The translations under genes were made by a program, and so were the position numbers. A stretch of 64,000 nt of DNA from contig OZ231126.1 of the NCBI GenBank assembly GCA_965153355.1, positions 62,868,001-62,932,000 on the forward strand. Reading direction: 5' to 3'. Positions 45,650-59,484 of the stretch are shown here, piece after piece. Position 1 is the first letter of the stretch. Every line of letters starts with the position of its first letter. This DNA comes from Flaccisagitta enflata. Its lineage: Eukaryota; Chaetognatha; Sagittoidea; Aphragmophora. The notes under the pieces were generated by a model. It was not told where the DNA came from. It saw only the letters and a list, made by a program, of their open reading frames with translations, and made no database searches.

Positions 45650-45894
45650 GATCTTTGATGGGAAATATTATGTTCATTGAGAAAAAAATCACATTCATTC
45701 AGAGGGCACGACGCTACGACGTTCTCCTAATACGGAGACCTAGCAGAGGGAGTAAACTGCTCAAGTCGCAACTTTTCAAGAACCTCTTGATAATTCTGTA
45801 CATTCATGCACTCATTCTTTCATCAATACATTTGTTCAATTTTCCGTTTCAAGTCAGCTTTCTATTCTATCCTAGCCTCACGTTGATCAGTGAA

Positions 45895-46182
45895 TAGAAA
45901 AAGGCTCAAATCCCAGCTCCAAGGCTCATATCCCAGCCTCCAGGCCCTTATTCCAGCCTTGAAGCTCAAATAAAAACAGCATAGGTCATCGGCCGCTGCC
46001 CCTCTAACCACCTCACACTAACATACACTCACATAGGGGCAACGGGTACCCCTGACCATCTAACGCTTTTGCGACTATTATTCTTCGCGTTTGACCTCAC
46101 TGCTCCTGCCCAAATGATCAAGTGACCTTAAATATGGCCCCTGCCCACCCGCACGCGACAGGGGTAGCCGTGTTTCCGGCTT
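45895..46182. mobile_element. Reverse-oriented minisatellite element plus GTCGCG fragment
   Basis: GGCTCAAATCCCAGCTCCAA units, AGCATAGGTCATCGGCCGCT, and CATCTAACGCTTTTGCGACT at 46055-46078 are the reverse complement of the family at 23050. From 46085, CTCCTGCCCAAATGATCAAG to GCCGTGTTTCCGGCTTG is the right part of a GTCGCG element. Confidence 0.65.
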
Positions 46183-46754
46183 GTTTATTTACGAATTGAA
46201 TAATTACGATTCTCTTTCTGTCTGTCTCAGTCTCTCTCTCTCTCCCTCTCTCTTTCTCTCTCTCTCATGCGCGAATCTTCAATTTTCTAATCTTCCCAAA
46301 AAAAAGACAAAGAAAAAAAAAAACAGAGACGTGATCTGTACCACACTGAGCCTTATCAAAGCATAGAATTCTTAATTAAGAACTCTCCGTTTGCCATTCA
46401 TTTCTTTTGTTTCAAAAATTCCGAGTAAATTTTTTAGAAAAAAAAAAAAGAAATATTCAATTTGGGTTAGACAAAATTTTGTTTCCGCAAATCAGGCAAT
46501 GCTGACAGGTTGACACTCTTCCGTACCTGCACGAAATTCCTAAATAACGGAGCAAGGGAGGCAAAGCCAACGCAGATCCATGAGAATCTTTGTCTGTCCG
46601 TCCGTCCGTCCGTCCGTCCCTTCGTCACGCTCGCCTTGCGCACCATCTACTTGACATCGTTTAATGTATTAGACGGAAAAAAGCGCACAGACAGGAAACA
46701 TGCACACAGACACATTTGCATGCTCACCACACAAACACACACTAACAAACAAAT

Positions 46755-46945
<191 letters not shown>

Positions 46946-47020
46946 CGTGCTGTTATCTTTAGTCGGATTCGTCGCATCAAATGAAGAAGCAAAGCCCGAC
47001 TGTGGGCGCAAAGGCGAGGA

Positions 47021-47257
47021 AAACAAGGCCGGAAACACGACTACCCCAGTCGCGTTCGGGTGGGCAGGAGCTGTAATTGAGGTCACTTGATCATTTGGAC
47101 AGGAGCAGTGAGGCCAAAGACCGCGAAAACCCCAAAAAAGTAAAGTGTGACGGACGGATGGACGGACGGACGGACGGACGGACGGACGGACGGACGGACG
47201 GACGGACGGACGGACGGACGGACAAAGCGGGGTAGAGTTGCGTAGCATGCGACTAAA
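47021..47257. mobile_element. GTCGCG element with an expanded GGAC run
   Basis: AACAAGGCCGGAAACACGAC, CAGTCGCGTTCGGGTGGGCA, then about 70 bases of GACG tetranucleotides, and GAGTTGCGTAGCATGCGACT at the right end. Confidence 0.75.
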
Positions 47258-47259
47258 GT

Positions 47260-48491
47260 AGCGCTTGAAGTTATACTTCTAGTCACGAGAAACAGTTCTG
47301 ATTTTGCTCTAATTTCGAATTCAACTACCTGTAAGATATCATCGGCATTGCCAAACGCTGACCTCTACAGTTCTGGGGGTGGCACCAATGGATAGAGCTT
47401 GAAATTTTGCTTTGGATTTCGTCGGAATGATAGTAGATGAAAGCAACCCCGATTTTTAGTATTGAATTAACTGACATGATGTTTGACACAATTTTCTGTT
47501 CTTACATTCAGAGTCAGAGTCCGGGGACATAAAGGTCAACCTAAGCACAGACAATTAAATTTTTTTTTAATCTATAGCATTTCATATACATTATGGTCAC
47601 TCTTTTTTTCATCGATGTCACCCAATTGGTTTGGAAAATATTTCACTTTTCCTTCTAGATCTACTTCCTTACTCGGATGAAGATGTATGTAAGGGTGATT
47701 TTTATGGTGCGAATTTCCTTGTCATCATCGCTGTTTCACTATGCTGTAGTGAGTTACGCACTAGCATCACCTCTCACCAAAACAACTTTTCTATGGCGCT
47801 AAATTGCATGACACAGCCTGCTGCATGCAGTCGGATCCACCTTTGGTAAAGTGATGAACTGTCTGCGCATCTGTGTATTCGTCCGTCCATTTATTTGTTG
47901 ATTTTAGCCAGTTTGTCTCTCTTCCCTGACGCGCAATGATACATTGGAAGGTTAACTCTGACTTAGAAAAAATGTCAGTGGAGATGAGTTTTAGAATGAA
48001 GTCGTAGAATAAGTGTTACTTTTTTTCCCCCATTTTTTTATTAAAAAAGTTTGTAAAACACCAAAACGAGTAATGCTAAAGACTTATGGTTTCCACAGTT
48101 TTATTCAGCGTCCTCACTTTAGTCAATATACTAAAAATCTTTTTCGAGCGAGCTTTTCAACCCCCTCTGATATCGCAGCCTAATCTAAAGACTTAATCAC
48201 CGTTTTTTCTTTTAGACATTCTTATCGCTGTCTACTTCGGTCAGTCGCTGTCTATCTCTTCCATGTTACTTGTTCTTGACCTGGCTCTTCTTCTGTCTCT
48301 GCCTCTGTGTGTCTATCTCAGTTCGTACCTGACTGTAAATCTGTCCGCTCTACCGTTCTCCAGATACCAACATAACTATGAATAAGTACTAGCTGCCAAT
48401 CACGATATCACCACTCATTCACCGTTCTGTATTTCAATCTTTCAGTGACTGTTCATTACTGTCTTTCTGTTTGTCTATCTTTCTATCTTTT

Positions 48492-48569
<78 letters not shown>

Positions 48570-49119
48570 CTAAAAAGACGCTTCCCCCGGCATTTTCATT
48601 GTTCTCGTTTCCACGAAGCGAACTGCGTTGATGATGTTTTGATTCGTTGGGCGACGAAGTTTCGTTTCAACCGACTTCGCTTCAGGTGACTTCGCTTCTT
48701 TACAGTGACTTAGCTTAGCAACGCGTGCTAGTCGAAGAGGAAAACCGAGACTCACTAACTCATGAGTTGGTGAGACATCGCGGCGCTTTGATGTCATGGT
48801 AACATGTAAGTTTTTATTACTTTATATATACCGTATTTCCTGCATTTATCGCCCCCCCCCTCCAATTACTTTTTACTTTGATTTATCTACGCACTTATCC
48901 AACTTGATAGCCTTAAGTCAATAGATTTAACCGTCCATCTTTCTTTCTATCTGCTATTTTACCTATCAAGCATTACTTTTTGCCGAATAGTATTTAAGCT
49001 TCCGGGTTTCACCATTCCTGTCTACTGCTTGAAGTTGCCTATCGACCATCTGTAGTTCCTTCTTATCGCCGTCGTCGTCGCGACTTTTACCGCCGAAAAA
49101 ATATCCTGTTCAATCTCGT
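47260..49119. other. Intergenic, no supported gene
   Basis: This is mixed-composition DNA with a CT microsatellite at 48493-48559. A 75-codon minus-strand frame at 48570-48797 starts MTSKRRD and has normal amino-acid composition but no recognisable domain or splice support. Nothing else stands out. Confidence 0.3.
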
Positions 49120-49578
49120 TACACTTTTTTTCTTTTATAAGAACGTCATTTTTTGAGCAAGCCTTCAATGTTCTTAAATTTTGAGCAGTTTCATTGCTTC
49201 AACGTTCTTAAATTGTTCTTATTTCAAACACACTTTTTAACCTTCAATTAAGAACATTCTTAATTAGTTTTTAGTATGTCATTAGGGGAAAATGAAGGAA
49301 AATGTCAATGCAACAACAAAGTAGCAGATTTAAACGTTTTAAGTAAATTAAAATCGATGAATGTAGAATAATATATGCTATAAAAAGAAAAACATGATTT
49401 GCTGAACAGAAAAGATACAGTCTGTCCATTTACAAAGAACAATTGATTTCTAAGCCTAATGTTCTTAAATTTTTGAAGAAATGAAGCCTTCCAATGCTTT
49501 TAGAATGTTCTTAAATTTTTACCGATTTGAAGCCTAACGTTCTTATAAACTTGGTTCTTATAAAAGAAAAAAAGTGTA
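49120..49578. mobile_element. TACACTTTT..TTATAAGAAC TIR element, copy 2
   Basis: The ends TACACTTTTTTTCTTTTATA and GTTCTTATAAAAGAAAAAAA then GTGTA are inverse of each other. The interior matches 8676-9179 over most of its length, for example TTTTTTGAGCAAGCCTTCAA and CTGTCCATTTACAAAGAAC. It is shorter by about 45 bases. Confidence 0.75.
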
Positions 49579-49852
49579 CCATTTTATTCGTTTTAATTCA
49601 TTTCCGCCGTCCTCTGCGTCAATGACGACATCTGTCAACCAAACGGGAAATCAAACATTCGTTCTCCAACAAACAAATGGCCCTTAACCATTCCATTTTC
49701 TTACCTGCGTGTCAACGCTGATCCTACATCGATTAGAGAGTGGATAACAAATTTGTTTCCATTAGAGAATACGGCAACAAGGCCAGGAAATCAAATTACA
49801 CAGCACATGGCCATGGCGAATTTGAGATGACCCAGACTACGGAAATAAAAAG

Positions 49853-50736
49853 GAACAAGGCCAACACCTTACAGTCGCGTGCGGTTGTTAAGACCGCTAG
49901 ACCAAAAGATTAAAAACTAAAAGACCAAAGATTAAAAACTAAAAGACCAAAGACCAAAGGCTACTATCTTCGCTGAAAGAAACTCGACACCCTGGGAATG
50001 ATATGATCTATTGACCATACTTTGACAAAATTTGGCAACTGAGAGAATTTGTAAGTCAAGTAATTTTTTTACATGAGAAATAAACCAGGCTGTGAAGCAA
50101 AAATGCAATTTCTAACGCATTTCTTCATTAACAGATGTGATAACCTTTTCTCATTTGTCCACAGTTTTTGCAAGCCTAAGATCTTTAAAACAGGTCTACT
50201 CTTTTGCTTGTCATTTCCAAACACTTTGAACTACAAAACCCAGATTGTGCTCATCTTTTAGATTTTTCGATGTAGATTAATCTGTTTTTTTTTTGAAAAA
50301 GTATACATCTAGCTTTTCCAGAAGTTTAGATAACCATAGTTAAACTAACATGAATTTTTTCTAATCTTTTTTCGCAATTCTTTGTCATTTATCAATTTTG
50401 AAAATGATGATTTCCTTTTTTCTGCTTGCCATTTCTTAACGCTTTAAGATACAGTTACCAGATTGAACTCATTTTGTAGATCTTTTGGAGTAGATTAATA
50501 TGGGTTTTTTTAAAAAGTCTCTAGCTTCTTTAGAAGCCAAGATTTTCAAGGTAGAAGATGTCGCGTTTCTTTTGGCGAAGATAGTAAATGCAAATTGACT
50601 TGAATTAACTAAACATGACTTAAAATGACTTAAAATGGCATAAAATGACGAAAAAAAGTTAAGCGTTACTGACAGACCGACCGAACGACCGACGGACAGA
50701 GTGGGTTGTAGAGTCGCGTGCACGCGACTAAAAAGC
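49853..50736. mobile_element. Composite GTCGCG element with a long interior
   Basis: ACAAGGCCAACACCTTACAG then TCGCGTGCGG marks the left end; GGGTTGTAGAGTCGCGTGCA then CGCGACTAAAAAG marks the right end at 50736. About 800 bases separate them, with AAAGACCAAAG repeats and two diverged copies of a 250-base AT-rich segment (about 50040-50290 and 50290-50540). Confidence 0.45.
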
Positions 50737-50886
50737 TGGGCAACAGGCATTTACGCTTAGATGTCCGCACTCAAAAAAGAGCGTGTATCAATAAGTCATT
50801 TTTTTGTACCCTTGCATTTTCAGCTACCTTGACAGCTTCTTCGCAGTCATCACTGTTTCCAGCTTTTGCTCAACGTCACCGTCTTA

Positions 50887-51150
50887 TTAGTCGCGTGCTA
50901 CGCGACTCTACATCCCGCTTTGTCGGTCCGTCGGTGCTTTTGTGGGTTTTAGCGGTCTTTAGCCTCACCGCTCCTGCCCAAATGATGAAGTGAAATCAAA
51001 TACAGCCCCGCCCGCGGTTGGGGTAGCCGTGTATCCGGCCTTGTTTGCTTTTTAGATGCGTCCACGCATCTCTATAAGAGGCTTTGTCCGTCCGTCCGTC
51101 GGTTGGTCGGTTGGTTGGTTGGTCGGTTGGTCCGTGGTGATCAAGTTGAG
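50887..51150. mobile_element. Tandem GTCGCG elements
   Basis: A full copy runs from TTAGTCGCGTGCTACGCGAC (50887) to GCCGTGTATCCGGCCTTG (51043). A second starts TTTTTAGATGCGTCCACGCA at 51049 with a GTCC/GGTT run and no clear right end. Confidence 0.65.
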
Positions 51151-51558
51151 AACGATGAAAATGCATAGAATCATGGAAATATCTCAGATTTGCATCATTC
51201 CACAAGGTTGATGCAATATTGCATCATTCTTATCAAGCTAAGCCGCATGTGGACGCATCGTTGTACCCCCGGGGTACTTGTTCCCTACAAAAAGCCTTTC
51301 CCAACTTTTTCTTCTTTACTCGTTTCCCCTTTCCTTGGCTTCGGTCGCGCGATCGCGGTCCCATCAATTCCCTAGAGAAGCTTCTTTTTTTCTTTTACTT
51401 ATTCTTCTATCTGCTTTCAGCTTGGTTTTCCTCGCGCATTTCGTCATCTTCGTCTCCTTTAAGCCGCCATTTCTTATCAGTGATTAGTGTTGATTGAATA
51501 ATGGTCCCTATTGACCTCTAGCGGGAGAAGAGGGTAAACAAAAGATATCGCGCGTGGT

Positions 51559-51760
<202 letters not shown>

Positions 51761-52079
51761 GCTAAGTAAGGAATCTTGGAACTAGCTCTAAAGAAAGGTT
51801 TGGCCTACTGATGTTGTACATACTTTTGAGGACCGAATGGTTACAAGGAAGGCCGCATCGCTGTAGACGGATCACCTCCGTATGGCTTTGGTACCAGCTA
51901 AGTTTAGAGTCATCAACACCAAAATCTGCTACTTAGCTTTTAGGGCTCCATGCAACTTTTGTACAGATGATACGACTAGCGGAAACAGACTGTGGACAGA
52001 AATTGCCCTCAATTCAATCGTACAGTAAGAACTGAATATAACGCCTCATAGAATCGCGTGCATGTGTCCGAAAAAATGG

Positions 52080-52257
<178 letters not shown>

Positions 52258-52319
52258 TAACCAAAGAAATGGTCAGTGTTGGACGTGACTAATCGTCGGA
52301 TGCCAAGATTCTTACGTAA

Positions 52320-53180
52320 AAGGATTAAGAGAAAAGTCTTCACTTGTCAAACGCGCCTCTCTCTTTTGCAGGCGGCCGCGTGTGGGAAGACTGGTGAAGA
52401 GAGACGGAAGAACGACGTGTGAATAAAGGGTGGAAGTGGTGAAGAAGGGTGGAAGTAGTGCAGTGGGGCCAGATAGAATGGAGGAAGAGAATGAGAGAGA
52501 TCCCTGACAATTTGGACCGACTGGTCAGGGACCGAGGTTTGAAAGTAGGGTGGCGAACCAAGTATGTAGACGGAACGGCATGGCCTGGGTGTGCGGCGAG
52601 GGACGTCAGGGACGTCGGCCGACGTCCCTGTTTGTCGGACTTACACCCCTGTCGGACTTTAGCCCATGTAAAAAAAAACAAAACTTAAAATAATGAAAGA
52701 AAAAGTAAAACAGGAAGAGAAAAAGCAAATTAAGGGGAAGAATGAGAGAGAATGTGTGTTTGTCTTTCAAATTTATCCGTCGTTTCTTATTTGAGAATGA
52801 AATTTAGGATTGGAAAAGACTGAATTAGTTATAGACTTTATTGGGCTTGAAGTTCTGTTGGACTTGAAACTGTTTCCCGACGGCCTCTTGAGATTCCGCG
52901 CCATACAATTATGGAACGGTAGTGGGGAAGAGGTGAAGAAAGAATCAATTGGAGGCGCCGTGTGTGGATACTGAATAGAGGGGTGGGGATACTGAATGTG
53001 AAGAGGTTCGGAAGTAGGGGGATACTGAATGTGAAGAAGTTAAGAAGTAGGGGGCGAACCAAGTATGTAGAAGGAACGGTAGTGGGGAACAGTTGAAGAA
53101 AGAATCAATTAGAGGCGCCGTGTGTGGATACTGAATAGAGGGGTGGGGGCACGAAGAAAGAAGAAAAGCTGAAGATAGAA
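52320..53180. repeat. Duplicated GGAACGGTAGTGGGGAA sequence
   Basis: A block from GGAACGGTAGTGGGGAA through GGCGCCGTGTGTGGATACTG occurs near 52912-52985 and again near 53073-53145, and a related AAGTATGTAGACGGAACGGC segment lies near 52560. No coding frame is supported. Confidence 0.5.
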
Positions 53181-53214
53181 AAATCAACTTAGATATTGAC
53201 TGAATTGATTAACA

Positions 53215-53748
53215 GGTCGCCCAAGGGCAATATGTGGACAGCGATACCCGTTGCCCTGCTTTGCATGATTGTGAATCAGCGTGAGAGGAAGCAGGGCAGC
53301 AGCCCCGAAGGGGACTAAGTCCTGTAGAACACAGGGGGACTTTTGTTTGTTTGTTCGTTTGTCTGTCCGCTTACCCATCCGTCTGTCTCCCCCAGGCCCT
53401 CTCAGGCCTGAAATCTGCCCTATCAGGCCTGAAATCCACCCTCTGAGGCCTGAAATCTGCCCTCTCAAGGCTTGAATCTGCCTGAGACGGCAGATTTAGG
53501 GCCTGAGAGGACAGATTGCAGGCCTGAGGGTAGATTTCAGGCCTGAGAGGGCAGATTCAAGGCTTGAGAGGGCAGATTTCAGGCCTCAGAGGGTGGATTT
53601 CAGGCCTGATAGGGCAAATTTCAGGCCTATGAGGGCAGATTTCGGGCCTGAGAGGGCCTGGGGGGACATATGGACAAACGGACTAATGAACGAAAGTTCC
53701 CCTGTCAGCTACAGGACTTCGTCCCCTTCAGGTTCGCTGCCCAAAAAC
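53215..53748. mobile_element. AGGCCTGAAATCTGCC minisatellite element with inverted ends
   Basis: AGCAGCCCCGAAGGGGACTA then AGTCCTGTAGAACACAGGGG near 53297 is matched in reverse complement by CAGGACTTCGTCCCCTTCAG near 53720. Between are AGGCCTGAAATCTGCCCTC units that change orientation at about 53480, so the element is roughly a palindrome. Confidence 0.65.
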
Positions 53749-53763
53749 GTCACCTTCAGCAAA

Positions 53764-54367
53764 TAACACCTGTCTCACAATTATTGATAATACTTCATTG
53801 AGGAAAAAACCATTAAAGAAACATGATTATACTCATGAGATTTGAACTGAAGTGAGCCAGAACATCATATTAAAAGGTTTAATTGACAAAAAGTCAACAC
53901 AATCTGTTTGGACCACTCCTCTAAAGGAGCAATTCAGAATCAGAATACTAAAATTTCATGAATTTTACCAGAAATTTCCAACATAAGGAATAAAATGGAA
54001 TATCTCATATTGGCTAAAATATTCAACGGATTTGGATAAAATTTGAGTCATAAATACTATGAATCATGATTGTTATCCACCTAAAATCTTGTGCAAATCG
54101 GACATGATCTTCATAGGTTTTTGCAATCTCAAAATTATCAATTTTTTTTTTATTGGAAGAAAACTTCGTGGATGGAGGAGGGACGCTCACAGGACTTTCT
54201 ATCAGTTTGATTGTTTCGATTTTAACAAAAAGTCCAATAAGTATCATTTTCTGTATAAATAAATCATGTAAGATACTGTTTGGTGTACAGAAGTTTTTTC
54301 ATGAGAGAAATATTGATTTCTTAACTCCTGATTACATCCAGTATCAATAATTGTGAGACAGGTGTTA
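53764..54367. mobile_element. TAACACCTGTCTCAC TIR element, 604 bp
   Basis: A 26-base end starting TAACACCTGTCTCACAATTA at 53764 is perfectly repeated in reverse complement at 54342-54367. A TA lies at each outer edge, consistent with a TA target duplication. The interior is AT-rich and non-coding. Confidence 0.8.
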
Positions 54368-54392
54368 GATAGACCAACACAACAGTACGTCT

Positions 54393-55601
<1,209 letters not shown>

Positions 55602-55649
55602 CTTGTGTGTAACTGTTTTATCCGAGGCATGATATCCACTGATTGCCTT

Positions 55650-58000
55650 TATTTATATTAAACTGGGACGGCAACAAACAGTTTTTCCTCCCAGATTAGC
55701 ACCCAAAAAATCCTCATTCTAAGAATAACTAGGATTAACTATTAACTAGGATGGCAACAGTCTTTCTTCCCAGGTCAACGCCCAAAAAACCATCATCAGT
55801 CTTACTGTCACTCTATCTTACTGTCTCACTATTCTGTTCTGTTCATTGCTGAGATGGCAACAAACAGTCTTTCTTCTCAAGTCGACGCCCAAAAAACCAT
55901 CATCAGTCTTACTGTCACTCTTCTTACTGTCTCACTATCCCGTTCTGTTCATTGCTGGGATGGCAACAGACAAACTTTCTTCCCGGGTCAATGTCCAAAA
56001 AACCATCAGTCTTACTGACATAATCGTACTGTCTCACGTTCCCGTTCTATCCATTGCTGGGATGGCAACACAGTCTTTCTTCCCAAGTTGACGTCCAAAA
56101 AACCATCATCAATCTTACTATCACTCTATCTTACTGTCTCACTATCCCGTTCTATCCATTGCTGGGATGGCAACACACAGTCTTTCTTCCCGGGTTGACA
56201 TCCGAAAAATCATCATCAATCTTACTGTCACTCTATTTTACTGTCTCACTATCCCGTTCTATCCATTGCTGGGATGGCAACACACAGTCTTTCTTCCCAG
56301 GTTGACATCCGAAAAATCATCATCAATCTTACTGTCACTCTATTTTACTGTCTCACTATCCCGTTCTATCCATTGCTGGGATGGCAACACACAGTCTTTC
56401 TTCCCAGGTTGACGTCCGAAAAACCATCATCAATCTTACTGTCACTCTATCTTACTGTCTCAATATCCCGTTCTGTTTATTGCTGAGATGGCAACAGTCT
56501 TTCTTCTCAAGTTGACGCACAAAAAACCATCATCAGTCTTACTGTCACTCTATCTTACTGTCTCACTATCCCGTTCTGTTCATCGCTGAGATGGCAACAA
56601 ACAGTCTTTCTTCTCAAGTCTACGCCCCAAAAACCATCATCAGTCTTACTGTCGCACTATCCCGTTCTATTTATTGCTGGGATGGCGACAGTCTTTCTTC
56701 CCGGGTCGATGTCCAAAAAACCATCATCAGTTTTACTGACATCTTACTGTCTAAGTATCCCATTCTATTCTTCACTGGGAAGGCAACATGCAGTCTTTCT
56801 TCCCGAAAAACCATCAGTCTATCTGTGACTAATCTATCCGTGTCTATCTATGCCATTATGTACTTCATGGGATCAGCAACAGACAGTCTTTCTTCCCGGG
56901 TCAACGTCCAAAAAACCATCATTCTATCCGTGACTAATCTATCAGTGTCTATCTATGCCATTATGTCCTTCATGGGATCAGCAACATACAGTCTTTCTAT
57001 CCGGGTCAACGTCCAAAAAATCATTATTCTATCTGTGACTAATCTATCCGTGTCTATCTATGCCATTATGTACTTCATGGGATCAGCAACATACAGTCTT
57101 TCTACCCGGGTCAACGTCCAAAAAATCATTATTCTATCTGCGACTAATCTATCCGTGTCTATCTATGCCATTATGTACTTCATGGGATCAGCAACATACA
57201 GTCTTTCTACCCGGGTCAACGTCCAAAAAATCATTATTCTATCTGTGACTAATCTATCCGTGTCTATCTATGCCATTATGTACTTCATGGGATCAGCAAC
57301 AGACAGTCTTTCTTCCCGGGTCAACGCAAAAAAAAACCATCAGTCTATCTGTGACTAATCTATCCGTGTCTATCTATGCCATTATGTCCTTCATGGGATC
57401 AGCAACATACAGTCTTTCTACCCGGGTCAACGTCCAAAAAATCATTATTCTATCTGTGACTAATCTATCCGTGTCTATCTATACCATTATGTACTTCATG
57501 GGATCAGCATCATAGAGTCTTTCTACCCGGGTCAACGTCCAAAAAATCATTATTCTATCTGTGACTAATCTATCCGTGTCTATCTATGCCATTATGTCCT
57601 TCATGGGATCAGCAACATACAGTCTTTCTACCCGGGTCAACGTCCAAAAAATCATTATTCTATCTGTGACTAATCTATTCGTGTCTATCTATGCCATTAT
57701 GTCCTTCATGGGATCAGCAACATACAGTCTTTCTACCCGGGTCAACGTCCAAAAAATCATTATTCTATCTGTGACTAATCTATTCGTGTCTATCTATGCC
57801 ATTATGTCCTTCATGGGATCAGCAACATACAGTCTTTCTACCCGGGTCAACGTCCAAAAAATCATTATTCTATCTGTGACTAATCTATCCGTGTCTATCT
57901 ATGCCATTATGTACTTCATGGGATCAGCAACAGACAGTCTTTCTTTCCGGTTCGCCACCCCAAAAACCATCATCATCATCATCATCAGTCTATTTGTGAC
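55650..58000. repeat. Satellite of 105-107 bp units
   Basis: The first part (to about 56700) has units containing CATTGCTGGGATGGCAACAC, CAGTCTTTCTTCCCGGGTTG, and CATCAATCTTACTGTCACTC with a period near 107. The second part (about 56800-57950) has 105-base units containing GTGTCTATCTATGCCATTAT, GTACTTCATGGGATCAGCAA and CCGGGTCAACGTCCAAAAAA. Both share GGCAACA/CAGCAACA..CAGTCTTTCT..CCGGGT, so they are related. The 105-base period keeps a frame open for hundreds of codons, but the product is a pure 35-residue repeat. Confidence 0.9.
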
Positions 58001-58157
58001 CTACTTTTCGCGCTCATTCTTTGGAGACAAAACTTCTGTCAGGGACTCGAGGGCGAAGTGAAACTTGTCCCGAAATATCATGCTTATGTAAATCGTGCTT
58101 TTGTTAATTTGTATGAGACGGGCAGTCGCAAGTTCTGTGCCACGCCTATTTTCACTG

Positions 58158-58417
58158 AGGGCGTGTTTCAACTGACGACCAAAAACGCGTTTGTTCCCGT
58201 TGAAGTCCTTTACAGCGTGAACACATAATTATGAATTTCAACCGTCACACGAGGAAGTGAACACAATGTAGTGAGCAAGCCCGTGAATGAAGCGAGTGAG
58301 CAAAGCAAGCGTAGCGCTGCAGAGCGAGTGAGCGGAGTGAGCGCTACGAGCGAACGAACGTAGCAAGCGACTGAGTGGCCCTGTCAAAAGGCGATTGTCT
58401 CTGACTAGAAACGCCCC
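58158..58417. mobile_element. GGGCGTGTTTCTAG MITE, copy 4
   Basis: GGGCGTGTTTCAACTGACG at the left, GACTAGAAACGCCCC at the right, and CTGA immediately outside both ends (58154-58157 and 58418-58421). The family's GAGTGAGCG-type interior is diverged here. It is not in a recognised gene. Confidence 0.75.
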
Positions 58418-58577
58418 CTGACTCATGCTGCATGCCCCATTTTCCACTTCATGGACTGTGAAGTATGGAATATGAACTATGGAGTGTGAAATAGGTAAAA
58501 TGAAGTATGAAGCAATGAGTATGAATTTTAATAGTAGCATAGTAGTAATATGGTTTGTAGCAACTTGTAAAATATTT

Positions 58578-58579
58578 TG

Positions 58580-58642
<63 letters not shown>

Positions 58643-58755
58643 GGATGATGGTGATGACGATGATGGTGATGATGATGGTGATGACAATGACGATGATGAT
58701 GATGATGATGACAATGATGATGGCTTATAGTAGTATATTTTGTGATTATGATATC

Positions 58756-58787
<32 letters not shown>

Positions 58788-59053
58788 CGGTGATGATGAC
58801 GAAGATGAAGATGATGATGAAAATGATGGTGATGATGAAGATGATGATGATGATGATGATGATGATGGTGATGGTGATGATGTTGATGATGATGTTGATG
58901 TTGATATTGATGATGTGGTTGATGATGTCACGGGCACGTAACTTAGAACCAAGACACAAAGCTGATTTACATGGCTTTTGTTCAGATGACAAGAAAGGGA
59001 ATGGCACCTGGATGACAGTCAGCAGCGAAAGGGGATTTGATGATGGTGTTGAC

Positions 59054-59102
<49 letters not shown>

Positions 59103-59141
59103 GTGATGATGACGGTGATGATGATGATGAAGATGATGATT

Positions 59142-59180
<39 letters not shown>

Positions 59181-59396
59181 TAACGGGAGCGTAACTTAAA
59201 ACCAAGACACCAAGCTGATTTACATGGCTTTTGTTCAAATGACAGGAAAGGGAATGGCACCTGGATGACAGTCAGCAGCAAAAAGGGATTTGATGATGGT
59301 GGTGACAATGATGATGATGATGTTGATGATGATGATGAAGATGATGATGATGATGATGATGATGAAGATCATGATTATGATGATGATGATGATGAT

Positions 59397-59428
<32 letters not shown>

Positions 59429-59440
59429 ATAGCAGAAAAA
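58578..59440. repeat. GAT microsatellites alternating with a unique spacer
   Basis: Three GAT arrays (58578-58930, 59040-59180, 59290-59430) are separated by a repeated segment of about 110 bases containing CTGATTTACATGGCTTTTGT and GGGAATGGCACCTGGATGAC. The spacer's end resembles the 41-base satellite that follows. Confidence 0.9.
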
Positions 59441-59484
59441 TCCATAATTTCAACAACTCCCTTCATGCGTATTTAAGCGATTAG

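Noticed and set aside
48570-48797. 75-codon minus-strand frame starting MTSKRRD
   Set aside because: Composition is normal but there is no domain, splice or conservation evidence; it could be chance.
58479-59308. Poly-Asp, poly-Met and poly-His frames
   Set aside because: All derive from GAT trinucleotide repeats in different frames.
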